Shown here in pieces: positions 7,507 to 15,244 of a stretch of DNA of 35,423 nucleotides (positions within the stretch are counted from its first letter, which is position 1; the number at the start of each line of letters is the position of its first letter). The DNA is from Burkholderia sp. TSV86 (GTDB taxonomy: Bacteria; Pseudomonadota; Gammaproteobacteria; Burkholderiales; Burkholderiaceae): positions 1 through 35,423 of the forward strand of contig NZ_LOWB01000050.1 of assembly GCF_001522865.1 (NCBI RefSeq), in the 5' to 3' direction. Below the pieces are notes generated by a model. It made no database searches. It was not told the origin of the DNA and saw only the letters and a list, made by a program, of their open reading frames with translations. Position numbers and translations under genes: made by a program.

Positions 7507-8664
7507 TCAGCTCGCGCTCGCCTTCGGCAAATATTGATTGCCGACGACTTCGCCGAACGGCCCGGATAGCGGCCCCGTGCGACGCGCTGCGCCGTCGCCC
7601 TTGACGAGCGGGAACACAAGTTCGGCAAAGCGGTACGACTCCTCCAGGTGAGGATAGCCGGACAGGATGAACGTCTCGATGCCGAGCGACGCGTATTCGC
7701 GCATCCGCGCGGCGACCTGCTCGGGATTGCCGACGAGCGCCGTGCCGGCTCCACCGCGCACGAGACCGACCCCCGCCCACAGGTTCGGATACACCTCAAG
7801 CTCCTGCCGCGAACCGCGTTTGCCGCCGTGCAGCGCAGCCATCCGGCGCTGCCCTTCGGAATCCATTTTGGAAAACGCCTGCTGCGCGCGGGCGATCGTG
7901 TCATCGTCGAGCCGGCTGATCAGGCGCTCCGCATCGCGCCACGCTTCGCCCTCGGTCTCGCGCACGATCACGTGCAGCCGAATCCCGAATTTGATCTGAC
8001 GACCCCGCTCGGCCGCGCGCGCGCGAATATCGGCGATCTTCGCTGCGACCGCGTCGGGCGGCTCGCCCCAGGTCAGGTACGTATCGATGTGATCGGCCGC
8101 GATCTGGTGCGCAGCCGGCGACGAACCGCCGAACCACAGCGGCGGATGCGGGTGCTGAACGGGCGGATACAGCAGCTTGCCGCCCTTGGACTGCAAATGC
8201 TTGCCTGCGAAATCCACGCTGCCGTTCTCGTGCGATTCGGTAAGCAGCTTGCGCCAGATATGCAGGAAATCGTCGGTTATCGCGTAACGCGTGTCGTGAT
8301 CGACGAACAGACCGTCGCCTTCGAGTTCAGCCGCGTCGCCACCCGCCACGACGTTGATCAGAAGACGCCCGTCGGACAAACGGTCGAAGGTCGATGCCAT
8401 CCGCGCGGAAAGCCCCGGCGACGACAGCCCCGGCCGGATCGCGACGAGGAACTTCAAGCGCTTGGTCTGCGCGATCAGGCTCGAGGCGACCACCCACGCA
8501 TCCTCGCACGAGCGGCCGGTCGGCAGCAGCACGCCATCGTAACCGAGCGTGTCGGCCGCAACCGCCACCTGCCGGAAGTAATCGTAGTCCGCCGCGCGCG
8601 CGCCTTCGGCCGTGCCGAGATAGCGGCTGTCGCCATGCGTGGGGATGAACCAAAACACATTCAT
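7507..8664 (-). CDS. ssuD: FMNH2-dependent alkanesulfonate monooxygenase
   Basis: A 385-residue bacterial-luciferase-fold enzyme that cleaves C1-C2 and longer alkanesulfonates to aldehyde and sulfite using reduced flavin and oxygen. It keeps the family landmarks: [15 protein letters not shown] at the start, GRSCEDAW with the active-site-region Cys53, [13 protein letters not shown] [20 protein letters not shown] with the conserved Arg/His, and [22 protein letters not shown] 8664 has AGGAG 9 bases upstream. It is the first gene of the ssuDCBF transcript. The flavin reductase partner SsuE and binding protein SsuA usually precede it but are not here, so they must be supplied from elsewhere. Confidence 0.95.
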   Translation of the reverse strand: MNVFWFIPTHGDSRYLGTAEGARAADYDYFRQVAVAADTLGYDGVLLPTGRSCEDAWVVASSLIAQTKRLKFLVAIRPGLSSPGLSARMASTFDRLSDGRLLINVVAGGDAAELEGDGLFVDHDTRYAITDDFLHIWRKLLTESHENGSVDFAGKHLQSKGGKLLYPPVQHPHPPLWFGGSSPAAHQIAADHIDTYLTWGEPPDAVAAKIADIRARAAERGRQIKFGIRLHVIVRETEGEAWRDAERLISRLDDDTIARAQQAFSKMDSEGQRRMAALHGGKRGSRQELEVYPNLWAGVGLVRGGAGTALVGNPEQVAARMREYASLGIETFILSGYPHLEESYRFAELVFPLVKGDGAARRTGPLSGPFGEVVGNQYLPKASAS

Positions 8665-8841
8665 GCAATGCTCCTGCCTGACTGATCGTGCAAAAAGGTC
8701 GATGTCGACGGCTGCGCACCGCCGCGTGCAACGCGCGGCGCTGGCGAATGAGCGGAACAGCCGCCTCGAGCGGCGCGCTGCGTGCGGCAGGCGCGCAAGC
8801 CGGCCCAGCCGACTCCGGGAAATCAGTCTAGGGAGCGCGAT

Positions 8842-8863
8842 ATCGTTTAGGAACGATTTTTTT
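8842..8863. promoter_or_regulatory. Hairpin with T run between divergent ssuD and 8934 gene
   Basis: ATCGTT-TAGG-AACGAT is followed by six further T. It sits in the 269-base region shared by ssuD (minus) and the membrane protein gene (plus). It could be a weak terminator or an operator half; the stem is AT rich and short. Confidence 0.3.
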
Positions 8864-8933
8864 GAGCTTAGGTTTTCCGCTTTCGTGCTTAGCGTGCTGC
8901 TGCAACGAATGTCGGCGCATACGCGTCTATATA

Positions 8934-9422
8934 ATGGCGGGCAATGAACAACCCGGCGCGCGCCCGACGGCGCCGCGCCCTTCCGTGGCGCTCCTGATGC
9001 AGAAAATAATCCTGCCGTTTCTGTCCGGTTTTCTCGCCGCCTTCTTCTTTCGCGAAGCGACTCTCACGCTTCTGCACACTGCCGGCCTCATCGACGCGAC
9101 CGGTTTCTCGACCGTGCCGTTCGCACCGCTCGGCATTCCTGAATTCGTCGCGAACGCGATCATGAGCGCATGCTGGGCGATCCTGATGGCTTGGCTGCTG
9201 CGCATATCGCCCGAACGCTCGGCGCCTTGGGTGCCGTCGCTCGTGTTTGGCGGCGTCGCGCTCACCGCCGCGCGCGTTTTCGCCATCGATCCGCTGCGCG
9301 GCATTTGGCCGGCCGGCAACATGCTGCCGCCGCTGGCCGTCGGCTTCGTGACAAACGCGATCTGGGGCTGGGGCGCGCTCGTATTCATGCGCGCCTTCAT
9401 GTCGGACCGCGACGCCGCATGA
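8934..9422 (+). CDS. Small integral membrane protein of unknown function
   Basis: A 162-residue protein with about four hydrophobic segments: [53 protein letters not shown], and the GWGALVFM region at the end. No catalytic or transport motif is seen. The start is uncertain. ATG 8934 lies inside a TATAAT sequence (8930-8935) that may be the -10 box, so the shorter form from ATG 8997 ([11 protein letters not shown]) may be the true one. It is divergent from ssuD and convergent with the next gene. Confidence 0.6.
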   Translation: MAGNEQPGARPTAPRPSVALLMQKIILPFLSGFLAAFFFREATLTLLHTAGLIDATGFSTVPFAPLGIPEFVANAIMSACWAILMAWLLRISPERSAPWVPSLVFGGVALTAARVFAIDPLRGIWPAGNMLPPLAVGFVTNAIWGWGALVFMRAFMSDRDAA

Positions 9423-9508
9423 GGCGGCCCGGCCGCGATGTGAGCGCGGCGTGAGACCGGCATCGAGCCATCGCGCCGGCGATATCGGCAATCCGGAATG
9501 CTCGCGCG

Positions 9509-10648
9509 TCAATCGCGCAGCGCCTTCAACGGATGCGCATCGGCTGCCCACGGGCTGTCGAACATGTGCGCGACTTCCTGCACCGGCACATCGGCGATCG
9601 TCGAATAGCGCCACTTCGGCGCATGGTCCTTGTCGACGATGACCGCGCGCACGCCTTCGATCACGTCGCCGCGCGCAAACGTCGAGCGCGTCAAATCCAG
9701 ATCACGCCGCAGGCAATCGGCCATCGTCGCGCCGCGCGCGCGCTCGACGACCTCGAGCGACACGGCCATCGACAGCGGCGACAGCGGGCCGCGCATCGCG
9801 TCGCGAACGCGATCGACCCACGCGGCGCGCACCGCGCTGTCGCGTTCGCTGTCGAGCGACGCGGCAATCGCGGCGATGTCCGGTTCGGCGAAATGCCGGT
9901 CGATCGACGCGTGCGCGGCGCCAAGCGCTGATGCGCCGGGCGCCGGCGCAGGCGTGTGCCGCGCCGCTTCGGCCGCCACGCGCGCCGTCACCGCCGCGCC
10001 GTCGTCAAACCACTCGGTGCGCAGCATATCGAGCAACGCGGGCAACGCCGCGTCCGGCAGATACGCATCCGCAAGCCCCGCATACAACGCGCCCGCCGCG
10101 TCGAGCGTCGCGCCCGTGACTGCCAGATAACGGCCGAGCGCACCCGGCGTGCGCGCCAGAAACCAGCTCATGCCGACATCGGGAAAAAGCCCGATCCGTG
10201 TTTCCGGCATCGCCATCTTCGTCGAATCGGTCACGACGCGCAGCCCGCCCGTGCGCTGCGCAGCCTGCGAAATTCCCATGCCGCCGCCCATCACGACGCC
10301 GTGCATCAGCGCGATATACGGCTTCGGATAAGTGAAGATCGCATGGTTCAGCGTGTACTCGTCGATGAAGAACGTATCGATCGCTTGCCGGTCGCCGCGC
10401 TGGTGCGCATCGTAGAAGAAGCGCACGTCCCCGCCCGCGCAGAACGCGCGCGGATGCGGGCTGTGGATCACGACCGCGAGCACGCCCGGATCGTCGCGCC
10501 ACGCGTCGAGCGCGCGATGCAACGTGCGGATCATTCCGGTCGACAGCGCATTGAGCGCCTGCGGCCGGTGCAGCTCGAGAAAACCGATGCGGTTCGCCAC
10601 CTGGGCGCGCACGTCGGCCCCGGACGAATCAGAATAAGAAGCGTTCAT
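9509..10648 (-). CDS. Enoyl-CoA hydratase/isomerase family protein, 3-hydroxyisobutyryl-CoA hydrolase type
   Basis: A 379-residue crotonase-fold protein. Its length and C-terminal extension match the ECH_2 group, which includes 3-hydroxyisobutyryl-CoA hydrolase of valine breakdown. Visible parts: FLELHRPQALNALS, AFCAGGDVRFFYDA (acyl-CoA and oxyanion region), HGVVMGGGMGIS, and MPETRIGLFPDVGMSWFL. The last contains the Glu and Asp expected for hydrolase chemistry. It is the last gene of a likely minus-strand run with the SMR transporter (30 bases upstream). The substrate could be another short branched 3-hydroxyacyl-CoA; the exact activity is inferred from family only. Confidence 0.85.
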   Translation of the reverse strand: MNASYSDSSGADVRAQVANRIGFLELHRPQALNALSTGMIRTLHRALDAWRDDPGVLAVVIHSPHPRAFCAGGDVRFFYDAHQRGDRQAIDTFFIDEYTLNHAIFTYPKPYIALMHGVVMGGGMGISQAAQRTGGLRVVTDSTKMAMPETRIGLFPDVGMSWFLARTPGALGRYLAVTGATLDAAGALYAGLADAYLPDAALPALLDMLRTEWFDDGAAVTARVAAEAARHTPAPAPGASALGAAHASIDRHFAEPDIAAIAASLDSERDSAVRAAWVDRVRDAMRGPLSPLSMAVSLEVVERARGATMADCLRRDLDLTRSTFARGDVIEGVRAVIVDKDHAPKWRYSTIADVPVQEVAHMFDSPWAADAHPLKALRD

Positions 10649-10678
10649 ATCCGCGCCAAGAAGTACGGGCAGGCGCCG

Positions 10679-11017
10679 TCAATGCGCCTGCATATTGGAA
10701 AAGAGATTGAGCACCGCGACGCCCGAGATGATCAGCCCGAGCCCGATGATCGCGGGCCAGTCCGGCACCTGCCGATAGAGCACGAGCGCGACGAGCGTGA
10801 TCAGCACGATGCCCGCGCCCGACCAGATCGCATAGACGATACCGACCGGCATGCTCTTCAACGTCATCGACAGACAATAGAACGCGATGCCGTACCCCGT
10901 TGCGACGATCAATGTCGGGCCGAGCTTCGTGAAGCCGTCGGCGGCGCGCAACGCCGACGTGCCGATCACCTCGGCGACGATCGCGATCACGAGCCATGCG
11001 TAACCGGGCACTCGCAT
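10679..11017 (-). CDS. Small multidrug resistance (SMR/EmrE family) transporter
   Basis: A 112-residue four-helix inner-membrane protein. It has the essential Glu in helix 1 (WLVIAIVAEVIGT, residue about 15), the conserved YGIAFYCLSMTLKSMPVGIVYAIWSGAG in helices 2-3 and GVAVLNLFS at the end. SMR proteins work as dimers that exchange cationic drugs, guanidinium or polyamines for protons. The start at 11017 is chosen because it gives the standard short N-terminus. It begins four bases after the UPF0303 stop, so the two are coupled. Confidence 0.9.
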   Translation of the reverse strand: MRVPGYAWLVIAIVAEVIGTSALRAADGFTKLGPTLIVATGYGIAFYCLSMTLKSMPVGIVYAIWSGAGIVLITLVALVLYRQVPDWPAIIGLGLIISGVAVLNLFSNMQAH

Positions 11018-11021
11018 CGCG

Positions 11022-11519
11022 TCAGGCTTTCGGCAGCGCCAATGCGTCGTATGCATGGCCGAGCTGCGCACACAACGCCTCGACGACGAGTTCGTGATCG
11101 GCGCGCTGCGGCAACCCCGACACGGTCACCGAGCCGATCACGCCCGCACTCGCGACAGTCAGAGGAAACGCGCCGCCATGCGACGCGTATTCGGTCGCGG
11201 GCAGGCCGTGCTTATCGGCAAGCGTCGTTCCCGCCTGCTGCATGCGCAGGCCGAGTGCGTATGAACTGCGCCGGAAGTGCGCGACGGTATTGCTCTTGCG
11301 GCGCGTCCAATCGACGTTGTCGGGCGTCGCGCCGTCGAGCGACGCGAAGAACAGCGGCTGGCCGAACGTGCGCACGTCGATGGCAACCGCGTGGCCGCGC
11401 GCATGCGCAAGCTCGCGCAACCGCGCACCGAGCGCCCATGCCTGCGCGGCATCGAATTGCGGGAACACGAGCGCCTTTTCCTGCGCGGCGATCGACTGTA
11501 GATCGAGAGCGATATCCAT
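11022..11519 (-). CDS. UPF0303 / heme-degrading-domain-like protein
   Basis: A 165-residue cytoplasmic protein of the UPF0303 type, related to the GlcG/HbpS fold. Recognisable stretches are [45 protein letters not shown] and [13 protein letters not shown]. Some relatives bind heme or corrinoid-like ligands; the role of this group is not established. ATG 11519 (MDIALDLQ) is preferred to 11534 because it matches the usual start of the family as I remember it. It is the first gene of the run with the SMR transporter. Confidence 0.8.
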   Translation of the reverse strand: MDIALDLQSIAAQEKALVFPQFDAAQAWALGARLRELAHARGHAVAIDVRTFGQPLFFASLDGATPDNVDWTRRKSNTVAHFRRSSYALGLRMQQAGTTLADKHGLPATEYASHGGAFPLTVASAGVIGSVTVSGLPQRADHELVVEALCAQLGHAYDALALPKA

Positions 11520-11684
11520 GAAACGTGCGTGCATCCGAAAGCGGAAACGAAAAACAGAAAGAGCCGACTGCGCGCATCGTCGGCATGCAGCCCGCGCAGC
11601 GGTGAGAACCGCTCGATTCTAGCTCAGCGTCCGGCGGCAGCCGATCCCGAACACCGCGCGCGAAAGAAAATCGTCGAAAAGGAA

Positions 11685-11713
11685 TTGCATTGCCCCGAAA
11701 AGCTCTTTATAAT
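11685..11713 (+). promoter_or_regulatory. Promoter of initiator tRNA
   Basis: TTGCAT (-35) and TATAAT (-10, 11708-11713) are separated by 17 bases. The -10 ends 16 bases before the tRNA 5' end. Confidence 0.75.
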
Positions 11714-11729
11714 CTTATTTTTCGTCGGA

Positions 11730-11806
<77 letters not shown>

Positions 11807-12092
11807 TACCGAGTATCCGTCAAACTCTCGGCCTTTCTTCCGGCCAGTCGGACTCGGTGTGGACATCGGTCGCATCGGCTTTTTCGACCTGATCTCATCA
11901 TTTCCCTTCCCCTCGCCGCTTTTGCATCTGCGCCATGTGTTGCGGTATTGCTTTGCATGGGCTCGTCTAGCTGAATCCGCACGAAATGTCGCGCAGCAAG
12001 CCCGGCAGTTCGGCCACAATCCGCGGTTGATTGACTGACAAATCCCCCGAGGCAGCCACACTCGCATGCGCCGCATGCACATGCCGCTGTAA

Positions 12093-12239
12093 TCAATCAA
12101 GCCATCGAACGATCTCGGCCACGGTGTCGAAGCCCCACCGATACGGAGCGGCAACGTAAAGGCCACCTCCACCGCCGATAAGCGCGGGTTCGTCACCAAG
12201 CGCAATCCAGTTCCCAGGTGCCAGTTCCCAGGTGCCAGG
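12093..12239 (-). pseudogene. Decayed C-terminal remnant of an unknown protein
   Basis: The minus strand reads WIALGDEPALIGGGGGLYV followed by AAPYRWGFDTVAEIVRWLD and a TGA stop at 12093-12095. It has protein-like composition but no start; a stop codon and a duplicated 14-base unit cut it off upstream. It looks like the end of a broken gene left between tRNA-Met and the AT-rich cluster. The family is not recognised; small immunity-type proteins are one possibility but unproven. The rest of 11807-12092 shows nothing I can assign. Confidence 0.4.
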
Positions 12240-12249
12240 TCAAACCTGG
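12207..12249. repeat. Tandem 14-bp duplication followed by a perfect 6-bp hairpin
   Basis: CCAGTTCCCAGGTG occurs twice in direct succession (12207-12234) and is followed by CCAGGT-CAA-ACCTGG (12235-12249). The duplication is not a multiple of three and would break any reading frame through it. Confidence 0.7.
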
Positions 12250-12540
12250 CCGTCTCCAGAATAATAAGTCAAGATCATATCCATAATTCATCAATTCCAA
12301 GCAAAATAAATAAAAAAATAAAAAAATAAAAAATCAATCACCAAAAACCAAAAAAAATCACAAAAAAGCAAAACAAAAATCGACCCATCAAATTTAAATT
12401 CAAGAAAATAAAATTTTTTCCGCAACTCAATTTTTTCCTGCCTTCCCGCTCCTACAATATCGACAAGCCCAAATCAAATTGATCCAAAGGAAATATGCTG
12501 ACCCCGCTTCCCGATATAACCAAATTACCAGATTAACAAA
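12250..12540 (+). promoter_or_regulatory. Very AT-rich, A-tract leader region upstream of the dar-like genes
   Basis: After 12250 the base composition changes abruptly. 12301-12400 consists of A runs spaced by single T or C (repeated TAAAAAAA) with hardly any G, then AATAAAATTTTTTCC and CAATTTTTTCC. No convincing -35/-10 pair stands out because many AT-rich boxes occur. Such DNA is a typical target of H-NS-like silencers and is strongly suggestive of transferred DNA. Confidence 0.55.
12495..12536 (+). CDS. Possible 13-aa leader peptide
   Basis: ATG 12495 opens MLTPLPDITKLPD and stops at TAA 12534-12536, four bases before the next gene. AAAGGA lies just upstream but at only about 3 bases spacing, which is short. 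It may couple translation to the flavodoxin-like gene, which lacks a good ribosome binding site of its own, or it may be chance. Confidence 0.2.
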   Translation: MLTPLPDITKLPD

Positions 12541-13491
12541 ATGCCAGGAAAAAGAATTCTCACCATTCAATATTCGCAAAGCGGCCAATTAACCGAAGTT
12601 GCGAATAATTTCATGCAACCACTCGAATCAGCCAGCGAAATTACGATTCGCAACCTAATATTAAAGCCTATTCCCGCTTATTCGTTTCCGTGGTCACTCT
12701 GGCAATTTCTGAATATTCTTCCTGAAACAGTCAGGCTCGTTCCTCCAGCGCTCGAGCCATTCCAACTCGACCACGAAAAGCCGTTCGATTTGATCGTTTT
12801 GTTTTATCAGGTCTGGTATCTCAGTCCTTCGCCACCGGTCACGGCATTTCTTAAAAGCGACGAGGGTCGGCGCTTATTAAAGGGACGCCCTGTCGTCACC
12901 GTCGTTGTCTGCCGAAATATGTGGCTCACTGCGCAGCAGACGGTGAAGCGGCTTCTGCAAGAAGCCGGCGCGCACCTGCGCGACAACGTCGCACTGACCG
13001 ATCGGGCGCCGACATGGAAAACTTTGATCACCACTCCACGTTGGATGATGACAGGCAAACGCGGCCCGTGGCTGGGGCTGCCGCGAGCGGGCGTATCGCT
13101 TGCCGACGCCACCGGTGCCACACGCTTCGGCGATGCCATCAAACTTGCGTTGAAAAACGGCGACCTCGAGCGTCATACGAAGCCAATGCTGAGCGGACTC
13201 GGCGCCGTTACCGTCAACCCCTCGATCATCCTGAGCGAGCGCATCGCCTATCGGGGATTTCGCGTCTGGTCGGCCGCTATCATGCGAGCCGGAACAATCG
13301 GCCCTTGGGCAAGACACGCCATGCTGTTCGCTTTCGCGATCTGGCTCGTCGTCGCCATTCTATTCATTCTTCCTGTCTCTTCTTTCGTGCGTCAGATAAT
13401 CCGCCTGTTCATGCGAGGTCGCCTCGACAGCATGCAACGCTACTACGAGCAGCCCTCTGGATCGAGTCGTCACCTTAACCAATCGAGGTAA
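12541..13491 (+). CDS. DarA-like flavodoxin-fold membrane-anchored protein
   Basis: A 316-residue protein. The first ~125 residues look like a flavodoxin fold: KRILTIQYSQSGQLTEVANNF gives a phosphate-binding loop of the S/T-x-S-G-x-T kind at residues 11-18, and DLIVLFYQVWYLSPSPP (83-99) is the second flavin loop position. Residues about 260-280 (MLFAFAIWLVVAILFILPV) form a transmembrane helix followed by basic residues, so it is probably tethered to the inner membrane. It precedes a FabH-like ketosynthase by 3 bases and an acyl carrier protein follows. This order and size match DarA of dialkylresorcinol clusters, which is thought to oxidise the cyclohexanedione product to the aromatic ring. 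The DarA name rests on context and my memory of the family. The ribosome binding site is weak. Confidence 0.7.
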   Translation: MPGKRILTIQYSQSGQLTEVANNFMQPLESASEITIRNLILKPIPAYSFPWSLWQFLNILPETVRLVPPALEPFQLDHEKPFDLIVLFYQVWYLSPSPPVTAFLKSDEGRRLLKGRPVVTVVVCRNMWLTAQQTVKRLLQEAGAHLRDNVALTDRAPTWKTLITTPRWMMTGKRGPWLGLPRAGVSLADATGATRFGDAIKLALKNGDLERHTKPMLSGLGAVTVNPSIILSERIAYRGFRVWSAAIMRAGTIGPWARHAMLFAFAIWLVVAILFILPVSSFVRQIIRLFMRGRLDSMQRYYEQPSGSSRHLNQSR

Positions 13492-13494
13492 ACA

Positions 13495-14652
13495 ATGAGT
13501 CTCCATCCCGCCTATATCACCCGCGTCTCCAGTTTTATGCCTGGCAACCCCATCGATAACGACCATATCGAAAAAGTACTCGGATACATCGGAGGTCAGC
13601 CGTCCCGTGCCCGCCCGATCATTCTGCGCAACAACGGCATCAAACAGCGCCATTATGTGTTGGATGCCGAAAGCGGCCTGCCGCAATACAGCAACGCCGA
13701 TATCACCGTCGAAGCGATCAAAGGCTTATGTGACGATCGATTTTCCATCGATGAAATCGAATGCCTGTCGACCGGCACCACACTGCCCGACCAGCTCATG
13801 CCCAATCACGGAGTAATGGTTCATGGCCAGCTCGGCATGCCGGCATGCGAGGTAGTCGCGACTTCCGGCATTTGCGTCGCCGGCATGACGGCTTTGAAGT
13901 ATGGCTATTTATCCGTCACGTCAGGCAACACGCGCAATGCTGTCACGGCCGCCTCCGAAGTACTATCCGTGCACTTGCACGCACGCAACTTCGAAAAGGA
14001 AAACGAAACGCTGCTCGACGAACTGCACCGGCGCCCCGAAATCGCATTCGAGAAAGAATTCCTGCGCTGGATGCTGTCCGATGGCGCGGGCGCGGTTCTG
14101 ATCGAAAATCAGCCGCGCAAAAATTCGCTGTCGCTGAAAATCGATTGGATCGACATATTCTCGTACGCGCACGTATTGCCCACGTGCATGTATGCCGGCG
14201 CGGAGAAAAACGACGAAGGAAATATGGTCGGCTGGCGGAATTTCTCGCCTGAAGAGCAAGCATCGCGCTCCATTTTCGCAATCAAGCAGGATGTCCGATT
14301 GCTCAATGAAAACGTTGTTTCACACACGCTGAGCAAACCGCTGCAGACAGTCATCGCGAAGCGAGGCTTGTCCGCCCAAAACATCGATTGGTTCCTGCCC
14401 CACATGTCATCCGAATATTTCCGCAAGCCTATTTTCCAGGCACTCGATGAAATCGGCCTCCCTATTCCTGAAAAAAACTGGTTCACGAATCTCACGACCA
14501 AAGGAAATACTGGCGCCGCCTCTATTTACATCATGTTGGACGATTTACTCAAACGAGGAAATCTTGCCTCAGGCCAGCGAATCTTGTGCTTCGTACCGGA
14601 AAGCGGACGTTTCTCGAGTGCGTTTATGCATCTGACCGTGACTGAAGAATAG
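13495..14652 (+). CDS. DarB-like FabH-type ketosynthase
   Basis: A 385-residue thiolase-fold condensing enzyme with an intact KAS III triad: Cys127 (ATSGICVAG), His303 (WFLPHMSSEY) and Asn338 (TTKGNTGAAS). It resembles DarB, which joins two fatty-acid-derived thioesters head to head to make a 1,3-cyclohexanedione, more than housekeeping FabH. The clues are its length (FabH is ~320), the inserted segment around 160-190, and its pairing with a flavodoxin-like protein and a dedicated carrier protein. GAGGT just before the upstream stop serves as ribosome binding site, so translation is coupled to the upstream gene. Codon use is noticeably less GC-biased than in the surrounding genes. Confidence 0.85.
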   Translation: MSLHPAYITRVSSFMPGNPIDNDHIEKVLGYIGGQPSRARPIILRNNGIKQRHYVLDAESGLPQYSNADITVEAIKGLCDDRFSIDEIECLSTGTTLPDQLMPNHGVMVHGQLGMPACEVVATSGICVAGMTALKYGYLSVTSGNTRNAVTAASEVLSVHLHARNFEKENETLLDELHRRPEIAFEKEFLRWMLSDGAGAVLIENQPRKNSLSLKIDWIDIFSYAHVLPTCMYAGAEKNDEGNMVGWRNFSPEEQASRSIFAIKQDVRLLNENVVSHTLSKPLQTVIAKRGLSAQNIDWFLPHMSSEYFRKPIFQALDEIGLPIPEKNWFTNLTTKGNTGAASIYIMLDDLLKRGNLASGQRILCFVPESGRFSSAFMHLTVTEE

Positions 14653-14716
14653 GATCATCTCCACACTCATCCAAACCGGCCTTTTAATTTTTCTTGCCAA
14701 TAAAGGAAATGGAAAA

Positions 14717-14959
14717 ATGGACGGCATTGCGCAAAAAATCAAAAATGTCACTGCCAAGCAACTGGGCCTCGACGCAGCAGATATTAAACTCACCGATTCT
14801 TTCACTCACGACTTGGGTGCCGACTCCCTCGATCGGGTGGAACTGTTCATGACGCTTGAGGAGGAGCTTGGCATTTCGATTCCCAATAGTGAGGCGGATA
14901 AACTCGAAACGCCGCAACAGGTCGTTGATTACATACGAGCCGTGACAAGCCGTGAATAA
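14717..14959 (+). CDS. Acyl carrier protein (DarC-like)
   Basis: An 80-residue acidic carrier protein with the phosphopantetheine site Ser37 in DLGADSLDRVELFMTLEEEL. It has the usual three main helices and is complete. AAAGGA lies about 9 bases before the ATG. It is not the housekeeping acpP, which would sit with fabG/fabF. Standing after a DarB-like ketosynthase, it most likely delivers one of the acyl chains for condensation. It is probably cotranscribed despite the 64-base gap. Confidence 0.88.
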   Translation: MDGIAQKIKNVTAKQLGLDAADIKLTDSFTHDLGADSLDRVELFMTLEEELGISIPNSEADKLETPQQVVDYIRAVTSRE

Positions 14960-14991
14960 CCTAAGCAGATAAGCACCTAGGCAGATAAGCG
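14960..14991. repeat. Two tandem 16-bp units after the carrier protein gene
   Basis: CCTAAGCAGATAAGCA and CCTAGGCAGATAAGCG follow each other directly with two differences. They start at the base after the carrier protein stop codon. No function is evident. Confidence 0.6.
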
Positions 14992-15172
14992 AAGCGCAGC
15001 TCGACACCGATTCGTTCAGAAAATGACGCGGCGCCCAGTGGATTGACCGGCATCGGAGAACTCAAGTTGAGAACTGCAACGTGTTCGAGTTGAAATTTCG
15101 CTTCCCGGAATGCCTTGTATCAAATCGATTCAGAAAAGACACACGGTCCAGAAATAGACTCAGAGAAAGCAA

Positions 15173-15210
15173 TTTCGGGCGGCGCGCAATCGAGCCGCTT
15201 GCCCGAAATC
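15173..15210 (-). terminator. Hairpin downstream of the CoA-transferase gene
   Basis: ATTTCGGGC (15173-15181) pairs with GCCCGAAAT (15202-15210), 35 bases beyond the CoA-transferase stop on its strand. Only a broken T run follows (TTGCTTTC), so termination strength is doubtful. It also marks roughly where the AT-rich insert ends. Confidence 0.4.
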
Positions 15211-15244
15211 ACGCGCATCGCCCCTTCGAAGCGCGCGGCAGAAT

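Noticed and set aside
7507..7904. Longer N-terminus for ssuC starting at 7904
   Set aside because: That part overlaps ssuD in another frame and does not look like a permease; ATG 7487 gives the normal length.
8930..8935. TATAAT as a firm promoter for the membrane protein gene
   Set aside because: No matching -35 box lies at 16-18 bases upstream and the hexamer overlaps a possible start codon. It is used only as a reason to doubt the start.
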